Shown: positions 47,764-58,200 of the stretch, piece by piece | Position numbering within the stretch: the stretch's first letter is position 1 | How the letters are laid out: each line of letters begins with the position of its first letter | NCBI RefSeq assembly: GCF_000696385.1 | Contig: NZ_JJMN01000061.1 | Location: 28,549 to 92,548 of the forward strand | Source: Vibrio metoecus | GTDB lineage: Bacteria; Pseudomonadota; Gammaproteobacteria; Enterobacterales; Vibrionaceae | DNA length: 64,000 nt | Reading direction: 5' to 3' | The notes under the pieces: model-generated | Database searches by the model: none | The model's input: only the letters and a program-made list of their open reading frames with translations | What the model was told of the DNA's origin: nothing | Program-made: the position numbers and the translations under genes

Positions 47764-48169
47764 TTATTCAGAACAGATTTCCCATGAGTGGGTCATTTCA
47801 ACGCCTTTACCCAGCATCAAACACACCGAGCAATATTTCTCTAACGAATCGGCGGTGACTTGCGCGACGACATTTTGATCCAAATCTTCGCCACTCAAGA
47901 CAAAGTGGATATTCACCTCGGTAAATAACTTCGGTGCGGTTTCACGGCGTGTTGCAGAAAGCTGTGCTGTACAGCCGCGGATTTTTTGCCCTGCTTTTTT
48001 CATGCCGTCAACGACGTCAACAGAGCTGCATCCACCGGCAGCCATCATGACCATTTCCATCGGGCTTGGCGCACTCGCACCACCATTGCCATCCATCACG
48101 ATAGAATCGCCCCGAGTTGGACAAACCGATAAATCGAAAATCTTCAACCCACTTCACTTGCGCTTGCAT
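47764..48169 (-). pseudogene. OsmC/YhfA-family protein, one-base frameshift near the start
   Basis: About 134 residues. The C-terminal frame has GGCSSVDVVDGMKKAGQ (first conserved Cys) and YCSVCLMLGKG (second Cys), as in the OsmC/Ohr peroxidase fold. The N-terminus is in another frame: from the ATG at 48169 it reads MQAQVKWVEDFRFIGLSNSG and joins DSIVMDGNGG if one base is removed from the run of four C at 48110-48113. The start in the C-terminal frame alone would lack the first beta strands. Peroxide detoxification is the usual role, but the YhfA branch has unknown function. Confidence 0.82.
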
Positions 48170-48255
48170 AACCGAAACTCACTAAAGTTAATGAACGCCG
48201 GTATGTTAGCACAATACCACCCAGAAAGGTGCCAGACTCGATAGCCGAGGCAAAA

Positions 48256-48669
48256 AGAAAACCCCACTAAGCTTTCGCTTAGTGGGGTTCAGTTCTTACT
48301 CGCAGCAATCCCGCTACTAATAGGTGCTCCCTGCATCTATTCCTTGATAGTCTGCTGTATCCTTCAGCGCAATCCGTTTCATCGCCTTCCTAGCGGTGTC
48401 CCTTCCTCTGTCATCCTGACAGAACACGCTTAATCCTTTAAGTCGTCCATTCACTTTCCGTTTATAACCATCCTAGTTATCAAGCGTCCAGCCAATGTCC
48501 TTCGCTTTCCTTGCCGATCACTCATCCTGAATAATCGAAATCTTCGTCCTGAAGATGACCAATCCTTGGGTCTTTCCTGTTCCGTGTCGGCTTCCTGCTG
48601 ACCCATTCACTTTACGATATGAGCGTATTTCAGCAACTGCTGTTTTTCATTGCACTTCAACGCACCTCA
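48256..48669 (-). ncRNA. CsrB-family regulatory RNA (CsrA sponge)
   Basis: About 410 nt on the minus strand with no good ORF. I count about 21 GGA motifs between 48325 and 48595, many as AGGA or CAGGA, the pattern of RNAs that sequester CsrA. It ends in a strong terminator: ACCCCACTAAGC, loop GAAA, GCTTAGTGGGGTT, then TTCTTTTT (48256-48291). Upstream, TTGATT (48704-48699) and TAAATA (48681-48676) are 17 bp apart and put the 5' end near 48669. A VarA/GacA box lies further upstream at 48762. V. cholerae has three such RNAs (CsrB, CsrC, CsrD); I cannot tell which this is. The 5' end is an estimate. Confidence 0.88.
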
Positions 48670-48761
48670 CCGAAATATTTAATTTACCATTAAAAATCAA
48701 TCAATTAAAAACAAAACCAACCAAACACCTGCAGATAAACACTTAAATTTCTCACATGAGA

Positions 48762-48779
48762 TGTAAGAGATCTCGCACA
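48762..48779. promoter_or_regulatory. VarA/UvrY/GacA-type box upstream of the Csr RNA
   Basis: TGTAAGAGATCTCGCACA on the plus strand; on the minus strand TGTGCG-AGATCT-CTTACA compares with TGTAAG-N6-CTTACA. One half is perfect and the other has two mismatches. It lies about 95 bp upstream of the predicted 5' end. Confidence 0.65.
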
Positions 48780-49067
48780 AAATGAATCCTATATTGAGAA
48801 ATACCCACGTTTTAATCCCTGATCCACTTTGTGATAGCGATCGCAAGGCGTGCTCCCAAACTGCACAGATAAGCTAAGCAACAGATGGGGTGATAGTAGG
48901 AAATCTCCCATTTGATACCGAACCACACAGTGAATAACAAGCTAGGTTGATTTAAGTATGGGTATAGACTCTTGACATAAAAATCAGGATAGTATCACTC
49001 ACAATGATGTACCTATGGTACGTGGTTGATGACTAAACAATGTCGCGAATAAATGAGGAATAACGAC

Positions 49068-49553
49068 ATGATTTCAAAATGGGCGCAACGTTTTTTCCAG
49101 ATGGCCGAATTAGTTGGCTCGTGGAGTAAAGATCCTTCCACGCAGGTAGGCGCTGTGATCACCAAACAAAACCGTATTGTCTCCGTGGGATTTAATGGCT
49201 ATCCACACGGTATTTCCGACAGCGCTAGCACGGATGATCGGGATATGAAGTATTTGAAAACCCTCCATGCCGAAGAGAATGCCATCTTATTTGCGAAGCG
49301 TGATCTGGATGGGTGCGAAATTTACGTGACCCATTTCCCATGCCCAAATTGCGCGGCAAAGATTATTCAAACAGGGATCGCGGCCGTGCACTGTCCGGAA
49401 CAATCTGACGACTTTTTATCTCGTTGGGGTGACAAAATTAAAGTCAGCCAAGATATGTTTTTGCAAGCGGGTGTCAAAGTACATTGGTTGCCACTACTTG
49501 AGCTACAACACATCAATACGATTGAGCTGCCTTCTGAGACAAACCATCATTAA
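49068..49553 (+). CDS. dCMP/cytidine deaminase-family protein
   Basis: 161 residues. Zinc deaminase motifs are intact: HAEENAILFA (His and catalytic Glu) and PCPNCAAKII (Cys pair). The start MISKWAQRFFQMAELVGSWSKDPSTQVGAV is typical of dCMP deaminases (ComEB type), which make dUMP for dTMP synthesis. GAGGA lies before the ATG at 49068. It stands alone between the Csr RNA and gap. A different nucleotide substrate is possible. Confidence 0.9.
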   Translation: MISKWAQRFFQMAELVGSWSKDPSTQVGAVITKQNRIVSVGFNGYPHGISDSASTDDRDMKYLKTLHAEENAILFAKRDLDGCEIYVTHFPCPNCAAKIIQTGIAAVHCPEQSDDFLSRWGDKIKVSQDMFLQAGVKVHWLPLLELQHINTIELPSETNHH

Positions 49554-49575
49554 GTCGATAATCATCGTAAACATA

Positions 49576-49602
49576 AAAAATGGGACTGATGTGTCCCATT
49601 TT
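49576..49602 (+). terminator. Terminator of the dCMP deaminase gene
   Basis: AAAAATGGGAC, loop of 5-6, GTCCCATTTTT; an 11-bp stem with a T tract, 22 bp past the stop codon. Confidence 0.88.
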
Positions 49603-50079
49603 TACCCTTATCGCTTTATCCCGAACATGAAAAATTTAGCGTGATTCGCAACGTGACTCATCTGATCGATTTTTCGCTGACCGAGATAGAGATTTCATCG
49701 ATCGAAAGCACATTCTTTCTGTAACAATTTCGTCATCAATCGACGAAAAGTTTGACACCCGTTGTTATCCTAGCGAAATAAGTCACTACTTTTCAAAAAG
49801 TCAAACCGCCGAAAATGGCAAAAATTAAGCCGAAAACCTCCGCAAAATTCACCGCTATTTGCGTAATTTCTCAACGCATTATTTTTCCTAGCAGAAAAAC
49901 GATCCCAACTTTACAATCGCGCCACATAAAAATAACAACGACTTATCGATGCCATCGAATGGTCAATATTGTTCAACACACCCCCTACTTAAGTGTGTTT
50001 AAAACCAATAACTCTCCCGATGCTACGCACCATGGGTGGCTGGGGAATAACCTCTAACGTGAAAGGTCCCAAGTAAACT
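49603..50079. other. Intergenic region upstream of gap, no gene supported
   Basis: 477 bp. An 80-codon frame at 49815-50057 has no recognisable motif and low-complexity composition, so I do not call it. The region is AT-rich with several A tracts and probably holds the gap promoter. Confidence 0.5.
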
Positions 50080-51516
50080 ATGAGTCCAGAGAACTATTTT
50101 CTAGACTGGCAAAAAAGCCAAACTCTTGCTGAAACACTCTCCCCTTTAATTGGTCAGCTCTATCGCCAGAAAGGAGTGGAAACGGTGTTGTGTGGTAAAA
50201 CGTTGATCAATGCGACCACCATCGACATCATTAAAACTCACCGCGTGGCCCGACGCTACCTTGGTGAATCGTTGCCACTTGAGAAAACCCTACCTTTGGT
50301 ACAGCAAATCGCCACGCTAGAACTTGCTCCGTGCCGTATTGATATTGGGCAGCTTGCCGAACAATATTGGCAACAGCACCAAGATACGCACGGTTTGAAC
50401 GATTTTCTGCTCACCGCGCTGGATGAAGCACTACAGACCACACACCGTATTCAGCCTAAAGACGTTGTGCTGTATGGTTTTGGCCGCATTGGGCGTTTGC
50501 TCGCTCGCCTATTGATTGAAAAAAGTGGCGCGGGCTATCCACTGCGTCTGCGTGCGATTGTTGTACGTGGTGGTAAAGATGGCGATTTAGAAAAGCGTGC
50601 AAGTCTATTACGTCGCGATTCCGTTCATGGTCAATTCAACGGCAGTATTACCATTGATAAAGAACGCAAAGCTCTGATCGCGAATGGCAATTTTATCCAC
50701 GTTATTTATGCGAATTCCCCACAAGATGTCGATTATACCGCTTACGGCATTCATAACGCTTTGGTGGTGGATAACACGGGCGTATGGCGCGACAGCGAAG
50801 GCTTAAGCCAGCACCTTGCCTCTCCGGGAGCGAGTAAGGTTCTGCTTACTGCGCCCGGGAAAGGCGATATTAAAAACGTGGTGTTTGGGGTCAATGAATC
50901 GGTGATTCAACCCGAAGATACCATCATTTCCGCGGCTAGCTGCACGACCAACGCGATTACTCCTGTGTTGAAAGCAGTCAACGATCGCTACGGCATTACT
51001 TCAGGTCACATTGAAACGGTTCATTCGTTTACTAATGATCAAAATCTGATCGACAACTTCCATAAAGGTGAGCGTCGTGGCCGAGCGGCATCACTCAATA
51101 TGGTACTCACTGAGACAGGTGCGGCCAAAGCCGTAGCTAAAGCGCTTCCTGAGTTAACTGGCAAACTGACGGGTAATTCGATTCGCGTACCGACTCCGAA
51201 TGTGTCGATGGCGATAGCCAATCTCAATTTAGTTCATGCCACGACTAAGCAAGAGCTGAATGCTTACTTGCGAGAAATGGCTACCCATTCTCCACTCTCA
51301 GGACAAATTGATTACACCGAGTCGACTGAAATTGTTTCAAGCGATCTGGTGGGTTCACGTTATGCGGGCGTGGTTGATGCCACAGCAACGATTGCACAAG
51401 ATAGCCGTTGTGTTCTGTATGTTTGGTATGACAATGAATTTGGTTATAGCTGCCAAGTGGTACATTGCATGGAACAGATGATGGATGTGCGTTACCCGAC
51501 CTATCCCGCTCAATAA
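50080..51516 (+). CDS. gap: Long-form glyceraldehyde-3-phosphate dehydrogenase
   Basis: 478 residues, about 135 more than ordinary GAPDH. The N-terminal extension (residues 1-128) has no motif that I know. The GAPDH part then starts with VVLYGFGRIGRLLARLL (NAD site at about 130), has the catalytic Cys288 in SAASCTTNA, and ends with YVWYDNEFGYSCQVV. A long second gap gene on chromosome II is known in V. cholerae. The reaction is glyceraldehyde-3-phosphate to 1,3-bisphosphoglycerate; which direction dominates and what the extension does are not visible. Confidence 0.93.
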   Translation: MSPENYFLDWQKSQTLAETLSPLIGQLYRQKGVETVLCGKTLINATTIDIIKTHRVARRYLGESLPLEKTLPLVQQIATLELAPCRIDIGQLAEQYWQQHQDTHGLNDFLLTALDEALQTTHRIQPKDVVLYGFGRIGRLLARLLIEKSGAGYPLRLRAIVVRGGKDGDLEKRASLLRRDSVHGQFNGSITIDKERKALIANGNFIHVIYANSPQDVDYTAYGIHNALVVDNTGVWRDSEGLSQHLASPGASKVLLTAPGKGDIKNVVFGVNESVIQPEDTIISAASCTTNAITPVLKAVNDRYGITSGHIETVHSFTNDQNLIDNFHKGERRGRAASLNMVLTETGAAKAVAKALPELTGKLTGNSIRVPTPNVSMAIANLNLVHATTKQELNAYLREMATHSPLSGQIDYTESTEIVSSDLVGSRYAGVVDATATIAQDSRCVLYVWYDNEFGYSCQVVHCMEQMMDVRYPTYPAQ

Positions 51517-51661
51517 ATCACCGTCTCCACAACAGACCCAAACTGCGTGCAGCGAAACTCGATAGTCTCGTGGCAGGTGGAATGGGTCAAACAATAACAA
51601 CCATAAGTCGAGCTGCGCTGGTCACTTCGTGACAAGTCATACCGACCTCTCCCTCAAGCTT

Positions 51662-51691
51662 GCCGCCTGACTGATGTAGGCGGCTTTTTTT
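51662..51691 (+). terminator. Terminator downstream of gap
   Basis: GCCGCCT, loop GACTGATGT, AGGCGGC, then seven T. It lies 145 bp after the gap stop codon; the sequence between shows no gene. Confidence 0.85.
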
Positions 51692-51747
51692 GTGCTGATA
51701 CCACAGCGACACAAGTCATCGTACTGTCAAGATTGTCCATTTATGGT

Positions 51748-51770
51748 GAAAATGAACATTGTTCATTTTC
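51748..51770. promoter_or_regulatory. Perfect 10-bp-arm palindrome upstream of a small membrane-protein gene
   Basis: GAAAATGAAC and GTTCATTTTC flank ATT, a 23-bp perfect palindrome 49 bp before the start of the 74-residue gene. The form and place fit a dimeric repressor operator. I do not recognise the regulator. Confidence 0.6.
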
Positions 51771-51819
51771 GATTAATCTTATTCAGGGTATGGTGAGTCT
51801 GTTACTTGGAGGAACCATT

Positions 51820-52044
51820 ATGAACCGATTCCTAATCACTTTACTGTCAATGATTACTGGCGTTTTTGCTTTGATATTCAGCTTATTGCTGGCGATCCCA
51901 CTTGCGATTATCGCGCTGATCACCGGTAAACGCTTGGAAAGACAGCTCAAAGCACGTGCTTACCAATTTAATCAGCAAGCGGCCTACACCACTCATTCGA
52001 ATGTTATTGAAGGTGAGTACGAAGAGATTTCGCCACGTCGCTAG
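51820..52044 (+). CDS. Small single-membrane-segment protein, function unknown
   Basis: 74 residues. A hydrophobic N-terminal half (residues 3-38, FLITLLSMITGVFALIFSLL then IPLAIIALITG) can form one long or two short membrane helices. A basic stretch KRLERQLKAR and a polar tail ending VIEGEYEEISPRR follow. The start is clear from TTGGAGGAACC just upstream; the longer frame from 51733 runs through the palindrome and is rejected. It stands alone, preceded by a strong palindromic operator candidate, which suggests tightly controlled expression. I do not recognise the family. Confidence 0.78.
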   Translation: MNRFLITLLSMITGVFALIFSLLLAIPLAIIALITGKRLERQLKARAYQFNQQAAYTTHSNVIEGEYEEISPRR

Positions 52045-52093
52045 TGGCGATAGCCTTAGGGTTTGAGTGAATCTCAAACCCAGAAAGGACAAC

Positions 52094-52709
52094 TTATACC
52101 GTCCAGATCACTCGAATAGCCAGAGCTATCAACACGAGGCCAGAGAGGCGATCAATCAGTACCGCGCGAGCACGCAGTTTGTCGAGCAAGCGTGGGGAAG
52201 ACAAGATCAACGTAATAAATGTGTACCAAAGCCCATCGACGATAAACGGTGTAAACACAATCGCGGCTTTGCTCATAAAATCGGAACCGACCGCGACATA
52301 TTGGCTAAACAGCGCAATAAAAAACAAAGCAATTTTCGGACTGAGCAGCGAGATTAACAACCCTTCTCTGGCCGATTGCCACACACTGACTGATTCACCC
52401 GATTCCAATTTAGCCGCCACTCCGCCCTTGGAGCGCAATGCGTTCCAACCCAAATAGGCAAGATAAGCAGCACCGGCATAACTGATCGTTTTAAACAGCA
52501 AAGGAGATTGATGCAGTACAACGGCCAATCCGATCAGCGTAATAAAGGCATAGACTCCGATCCCAAATGCATGCGCCCAAGCCGCCGCAAAACCGTTTTT
52601 ACGCCCACCAGCAAGACTATGTTTTGCCACCATTGCCAAACTTAGGCCCCGGAGACATCGCGCCTAAGATACAAATCGTAAACAGCGATAACCAGACCGT
52701 TAGTGTCAT
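52094..52709 (-). pseudogene. LysE/RhtB-family amino-acid exporter, one-base frameshift near the start
   Basis: About 205 residues and six hydrophobic segments. The C-terminal frame starts at AMVAKHSLAGGRKNGFAAAWAHAFG, which lacks the first helix. From the ATG at 52709 the other frame gives MTLTVWLSLFTICILGAMSPGP, the expected LysE start, and removing one base at 52642-52643 joins the two as SPGPSLAMVAKHS. So the full gene is present with a single indel. It would export amino acids such as homoserine or threonine; substrate unknown. Divergent from the YjeH-like exporter. Confidence 0.85.
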
Positions 52710-52894
52710 GTTAACTCCTAAACTTATTCACTCTGCGAGCAACAATATAAGCAAATGGTTGGAAAATATAGATAAAAGAGTAATAAATATTGCGCCAAAC
52801 TTTTGCATGAATGATTTTTAGTGAATTTTTATTCAGTGAAAGCCGCTATGAAAGGGAGTATGCTAAAGCTCAAATTTGGCGCAGGATGCTCAAC

Positions 52895-54145
52895 GTGAAT
52901 CAACTGAAAAAGGATATTTCTCTCGGCGCAGGCGTTGCTCAGCTCTCGACTACGCTAATGGGAACTGGGTTATTTATGGTGCCTGCCATTGCGGCGGGGA
53001 TTGCGGGTGCTTTTTCACTATGGGCGTGGCTGGTACTGTTTATCGCCATATGCCCGATCGCACTCACTTTTGCCCAACTCGGTAAACGCTACCCGAATGC
53101 CGGGGGCACGGCGTATTTTGTACGTCAGGCATTTAACCCACGCCTTGAACGCGCTGTAGCTTGGTTATTTCTCAGCGTAATCCCTGTGGGAGTTCCTGCG
53201 GCAGTGACTCTCGCGGCCAGTTTTTTGCAAGCCTTGCTGCCAGAACCTTTGGCAAATCCACTCCTCACACAAACACTCACGATTCTTTTATTGGTCGGGG
53301 TGAATCTTGCTGGAACCAAATCCTCTGGGCGATTACAAACCATGATCGCGTTAGCCATTTTCAGTTTAGTGATCGCTTTTTTATGGCGAGGCGAGGTTTC
53401 CACACACGATTTAGTCATGCCGACATTGACCCGCGAGGGTTTACTCTCGATTGGTGCCGCGTTAGCAGTAATGTTTTGGTGTTTTGTCGGTATCGAAGCC
53501 TTTGCCCACATGGGAGAGGAATTTCGCAATCCGCAGCGCGATTTCCCCTTAGCAATTTTGATTGGCAGTTTAGTAGCAGGTTTGACCTATTGGGCCTGCT
53601 CTGTAGTGGTCTTGAAATTTGGCGCCTATGGTCAGGCTCAATTTGACGGAGGAGCCATCCCGTGGCTCAGTGATACATTATTTGGCACACGTTGGGCTAC
53701 GGTGATCAGTGTGATTGGATTTTTAGCCTGCTTTGCTAGCCTCAATCTTTACACACAAAGCCTTGCACGTATGGTTTGGGCTCAAGCTCGCGAATATCGA
53801 CCAGAAAGTGCCGTGGCTCGCATTTCAATTCGCGGTGTGCCTGCACACGCGACAATATTGGTCGGAGCCGTGCTGTTTGTTTCTTGTTTAGTTGGTCATT
53901 TGACTGGACTGGATCTGGAGTTTTTCCTCAAACTAGCCAATGGCATCTTTGTCTTGGTTTATCTGCTTGCCATGTTAGCGGCCTTTAAACTGCTCACTGG
54001 GGCAAGTAAATATCTAGCGGGAATGGCATTGTTATTGTGTGCTGGAGTGTTTGTTTGCTTAGGCTGGTCGATGTTGTACGCGCTTACGGTTTTCCTGCTC
54101 TTAGTTCGCCTTTGGCAATCTACAGCACAAGCGACGGAATCATAA
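52895..54145 (+). CDS. APC-family amino-acid exporter, YjeH-like
   Basis: 416 residues with about 12 hydrophobic segments. The N-terminal GAGVAQLSTTLMGTGLFMVPAIAAGIAGAFSLW is the APC/YjeH block; E. coli YjeH exports methionine and branched-chain amino acids. I place the start at GTG 52895 because AGGA lies eight bases upstream; ATG 52886 is the alternative, and the frame is open to 52811. Transport direction is inferred from YjeH. Confidence 0.85.
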   Translation: MNQLKKDISLGAGVAQLSTTLMGTGLFMVPAIAAGIAGAFSLWAWLVLFIAICPIALTFAQLGKRYPNAGGTAYFVRQAFNPRLERAVAWLFLSVIPVGVPAAVTLAASFLQALLPEPLANPLLTQTLTILLLVGVNLAGTKSSGRLQTMIALAIFSLVIAFLWRGEVSTHDLVMPTLTREGLLSIGAALAVMFWCFVGIEAFAHMGEEFRNPQRDFPLAILIGSLVAGLTYWACSVVVLKFGAYGQAQFDGGAIPWLSDTLFGTRWATVISVIGFLACFASLNLYTQSLARMVWAQAREYRPESAVARISIRGVPAHATILVGAVLFVSCLVGHLTGLDLEFFLKLANGIFVLVYLLAMLAAFKLLTGASKYLAGMALLLCAGVFVCLGWSMLYALTVFLLLVRLWQSTAQATES

Positions 54146-54164
54146 TCGCTCTCGAAGCAAAGCG

Positions 54165-55151
54165 TTAAAACAGCTCAACATCGTCTTCTGGAAAATGGTT
54201 TTGAGGGCCAACAATTTTGCCCTCATCACACAAGTTTTCATAACAGTGCACCTGATTACGACCATGCTCTTTCGCGTAATAGAGCGCTTTATCAGCATGA
54301 TCCAAAATGGTAGGAAGATAGTCTCCTGGTCTTAGCGAACAAAAACCGGCACTAAAAACTCAAACTCCCCCAATCCGAGGAAAATCATGGCGGCGGATCT
54401 GGTGCCGAAAACCATCCAATTGTCGGTTGATTTCTTGCTCGTTACCGCTCGCGAAAATGATCACAAACTCCTCGCCACCAAAGCGGAATAGTTGCGCGGA
54501 ATGCCCAAAAAAATGCTGCATTTGCTGCGCGAACATCAGTAAGATTTCATCCCCAATCATGTGTCCGAAGTGGTCATTAATGGCTTTAAAATGATCAATA
54601 TCCAGCATGGCAATCCATAGCCTATGACTTTCTTCTGCTGTCGGGCTAATCGCAAAAGTATGACGTAGACGGTCTTCTAACGTTCGGCGGTTTAAAAGCC
54701 CAGTCAGTTTATCGCGCTCACTCTCATGCAAAATCACGGTGTAATTTCGGTAGATCTTGGCGAATCCATCAATCAATAATCGATATTGCTCCGGCGGTTC
54801 ATTGAGACAGAGGCATAATTCAGCAGAAAAATGCTCTTCAATTGGTATCGGGCAGCTGCACTCATACTGACCATTAGACTGCAAGCTAAATGACATCTCG
54901 GTTTGCTTGTGGGTATAGCCATTGTCCGCACACACTTGGTCATACAACCACTGAAACTGCCTACTGCCATCGGCATGTTTAACGATGGTTAAACGAGCCA
55001 CCATGACGGTAGAGCGCCCCAAGTGATGAAACAGTGTTGCTGAAGAGAGGGGTAAGAGCTGAGATAATGTCGCCAAAATACTGTAGCTAAGTGCCAATGA
55101 GTTTTTCTGCTCAGTAATTTCGATAACAGATTCAAGCACCTTGTCATTCAT
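54165..55151 (-). pseudogene. GGDEF diguanylate cyclase with one in-frame stop
   Basis: 328 residues if read through. The N-terminal 140 residues are an uncharacterised sensor part; the GGDEF domain starts at DKLTGLLNRRTLEDRL and has the active motif RFGGEEF at residues 223-229. No RxxD inhibitory site is seen before it. The frame stops at TGA 54360-54362, but the same frame continues to SAGFCSLRPGDYLPTILDHADKALYYAKEHGRNQV and TAA at 54165. Removing one T from GTTT and two from TTTTT restores GGVEFSAGFC, so homopolymer error can explain it. Position next to the FrhA gene matches VCA0848/VCA0849 of V. cholerae, which suggests local c-di-GMP control of adhesion. Confidence 0.85.
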
Positions 55152-55229
55152 GAAGTCCCAACCCTAATACGAACCGCTTTCCCCAAAGTATAGGAAAAGA
55201 AATCCGTTATGGAGAAATGCCGTACGAAA

Positions 55230-55263
55230 AAAGTTTGGCCCCTCGACAAAGCGAGAGGCCAAT
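55230..55263 (-). terminator. Terminator of the adhesin gene
   Basis: Minus strand TTGGCCTCTCG, loop CTTTGT, CGAGGGGCCAA (one G-U pair), then ACTTTTTT. It lies 26 bp past the stop codon. Confidence 0.82.
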
Positions 55264-55288
55264 AGTTTTACGCGATGACGATAGGCTC

Positions 55289-58200
55289 TTAATCGTGACG
55301 TAATACGTTTTGATCAAGCAATGTACTGATAATATCCAGTGAGCTCATGCCGGTGAAATCAATCTGAGTCGCTAGATTATCAATCACAATAGTCTGCTGC
55401 ACATTATTGTCGGTAGTCACCGCCAACTCGATATTATTGTCAACCACTTGAGCAATCAGTTGGTTCGATGTGCTTAAGTTATTCAATAACTGCTCCATCG
55501 TGAGGTGATTACCCAAATCCTGGACCACGTCCATCAAGTCGATGCTATCACCTTCCACCACATTAAAGTCTTGAATGTGGTCTGTTTTGTCGTCTACCCC
55601 GTTGAGAGTCCATTTGAACAAATCAGCACCAGCGCCCCCTACCAAGATGTCGGCACCTAAACCGCCAATCAGCACATCGTTTCCATCACCGCCTTGTACA
55701 TAATCGTTACCACTACCGGAAATCAACGTCATGCCACTGTGGTCAGCGATCACTGAGCTATCATGAGTGGCACTGCTGTGATCAAGCGACAAACCATCCG
55801 CAGCGATCTCAATACGATAATCAATCACATTCGAAGATTCAGCGCTACTGCCATCACTTTCTGTCGAGATAGCCGTCAGAGACAATGTATGTACCCCTTC
55901 ATCCAAACCGACAACTTTCAGGCTATCTAATGCCTCTGGGGAAATCTCCCAACTGCCATTGCCTAAATCGGTTATCGTGCCAGCACTGCTTTCCAAGTTT
56001 GCATTACTAGGTAAATGGTCAACGCGTAAACTCAGGGTTTCGTGTAAATCCACTAACGCGGCGATAGCCCCTAAAAGAGCAATCCCTTGGCCACTGACAC
56101 TCTGGTTGGCATAAATTTGCTGTGCGTAACCTAGCGCAGGATTCATGCTTAACGTGGGCGCATTCGCAACCGGGGTAACCTGAATCGGATAGGTTTTGGT
56201 CTCTTCCAATGCCATTCCTGATGCATTTTCGAAATACACACCCATGTCTTGGGCTTGTACTGTGATCTCGATCTCTGTACTCGCAATCGCGGTCGCATCA
56301 ACAAAAACACCATACAGAGGATTACTGTGATTAATCAGGGCATTAATCGCATCTGGGCTACCCTCTAAAATCACACTACCATCTAGCGCATAGCTGATAA
56401 CGACTGGACTGCCCGAAGGTGCTTGCACACTTAAGACACCGTCAGTCACACTCAATGCCACCCTCATCACATCGTTAGCATGAGCTCCCGCGTAATCCAC
56501 ATCGGACACAACAATTCCGGTCAGCTTTTGCTCTGACAACTCATTAATTTGAGTCGTTACATGGCTACCATCCACCTCGGGTTTATCGTTAATCGCGGTC
56601 ACATCAATCACAAACTGTGCACTGTTATCGTGCGCGGTTGAAACATCACCCGCGATTTCAATCCCTGAGTTGCCGTTGTCGTTTACATTCAGTGTCACAG
56701 CCACCTGACCATAGAAATCTGGCGCTGGCACAAATTTAACCACTCCCGACGCAATCGCCGCATTGAGATCTGCCACTTTGCCCGTGATGGAAAGTGCGCC
56801 CGTACCATCACCACTGATGGTTAAACCATTGCTGAGTAAAGGATCAATCAGCAGCACCCCACTGTTAATGTCAATCTGCAACGTATATTGCGCATCAGGA
56901 TCATCCAACTGAGCATCAATATCCGCCAAAGTGAAATTATTGAGCAGCAGAGGGGTATCCTCTTCCGTCACTTGATCTTGAACATTGACCAGCTCAGGGC
57001 GATCGTTCACTGCAGTCACATCGACATGCACATCAAACTCTTGCGCACTGCCAAGGTGCTGATCACCTGCCAATCCGGTATCCACGGACTGCACTTTAAA
57101 ATGCAGATTGCCATTCCAATTCAGTTGGTTGTTATCACCGGAATTGAACACCACTTTATCAAGCTGCTGCGCATTAATTTCAAATACCCAAACGCCGCCA
57201 CCAAGAGAGGTTCCCAAGGTGCCATCCGCCAAGCTCAAGGATGCGCCATCCGGCACACCGGAGATCTCAACACGTAAAGTCTCTGGGCTGTTTTCGGTGT
57301 AAGTCGCCCCACCCGGTATGCTTGGTGCTTTATCGAGAATTTGCGCACCAAGGCTGATGTCAATCGCTTGACCTTCATTACCAACAACATTCGTTATCGG
57401 AGCAATATCCACATCATCACCAACAGGCGTTACATTGAGTGTGAACTGCCCTGTGTGTTCGACGGGTTGGTTAAGCAGTGACTCTTGGGTATAGACCTTG
57501 ATCCCCAATTGCACTTCGCCACTGAAATCTTTGGCCGGTTTAATCGCCAGCGCTGATAGATCCAAGCTGGTTAAGCTTGGATTGCGGATTTGCACGCTCC
57601 ACTCGCCGCCGCCGTTATTTTTCACCACATAGTCACTCGACAGTGACTTGACGAGGAAATCGGTCGGCAGTCCAGTAAGAACCAAGGAAACAAATTGTTC
57701 CGAGCCATCATTGTCATTCAGGCTGACGTTGAACGCATTGCCTTGATCGGCAAGGGCAATCCAACTGTCTTCATCTCCCGTCACCGAAATCGGACTACCA
57801 GAACCAATCGTGATCTCATCCACCACTGGTTTCACTTCAAAGCTCACTTGTGAGGTGAAAGTTTTATCTGCATCGCTGCTGCTCACACCTTGTGAACTGG
57901 CGTTGGTTTCATCAAATACGGTGCTGTCAGTGACTTTTCCGGTCACAGTAATTCCCACGGTATTGATGTCGTTACCACTTGGATAGTTCGGACGCTGGTT
58001 TGAAGTAAATTTTCGACCGAGTGACAGCCGGTAGCTCAGCTTGAGTGAGCGTAATGCTGGTTCCCAAACTTTGGCCGTTGGCATCCACGAAGACACCAGA
58101 GTTGGTGTCATTCAACGTCAGGGTGACTTCGGTTAACACTTCTTGGCCTTGCGTACTGCCATTGAGGCTATCCGCCAAACCAATCGCGAGATTGAGGTGC

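Noticed and set aside
48555..48746. 63-codon frame opposite the Csr RNA
   Set aside because: Antisense to the GGA-rich RNA; its Pro/Cys/Thr content comes from TCC repeats.
49815..50057. 80-codon frame upstream of gap
   Set aside because: No recognisable family, low-complexity Lys/Thr/Ser-rich product, no ribosome site.
57994..58111. Separate start for the C-terminal adhesin frame (MTPTLVSSWMP)
   Set aside because: The first 40 codons are an off-frame reading of the adhesin; one base at 57992 joins the two frames.
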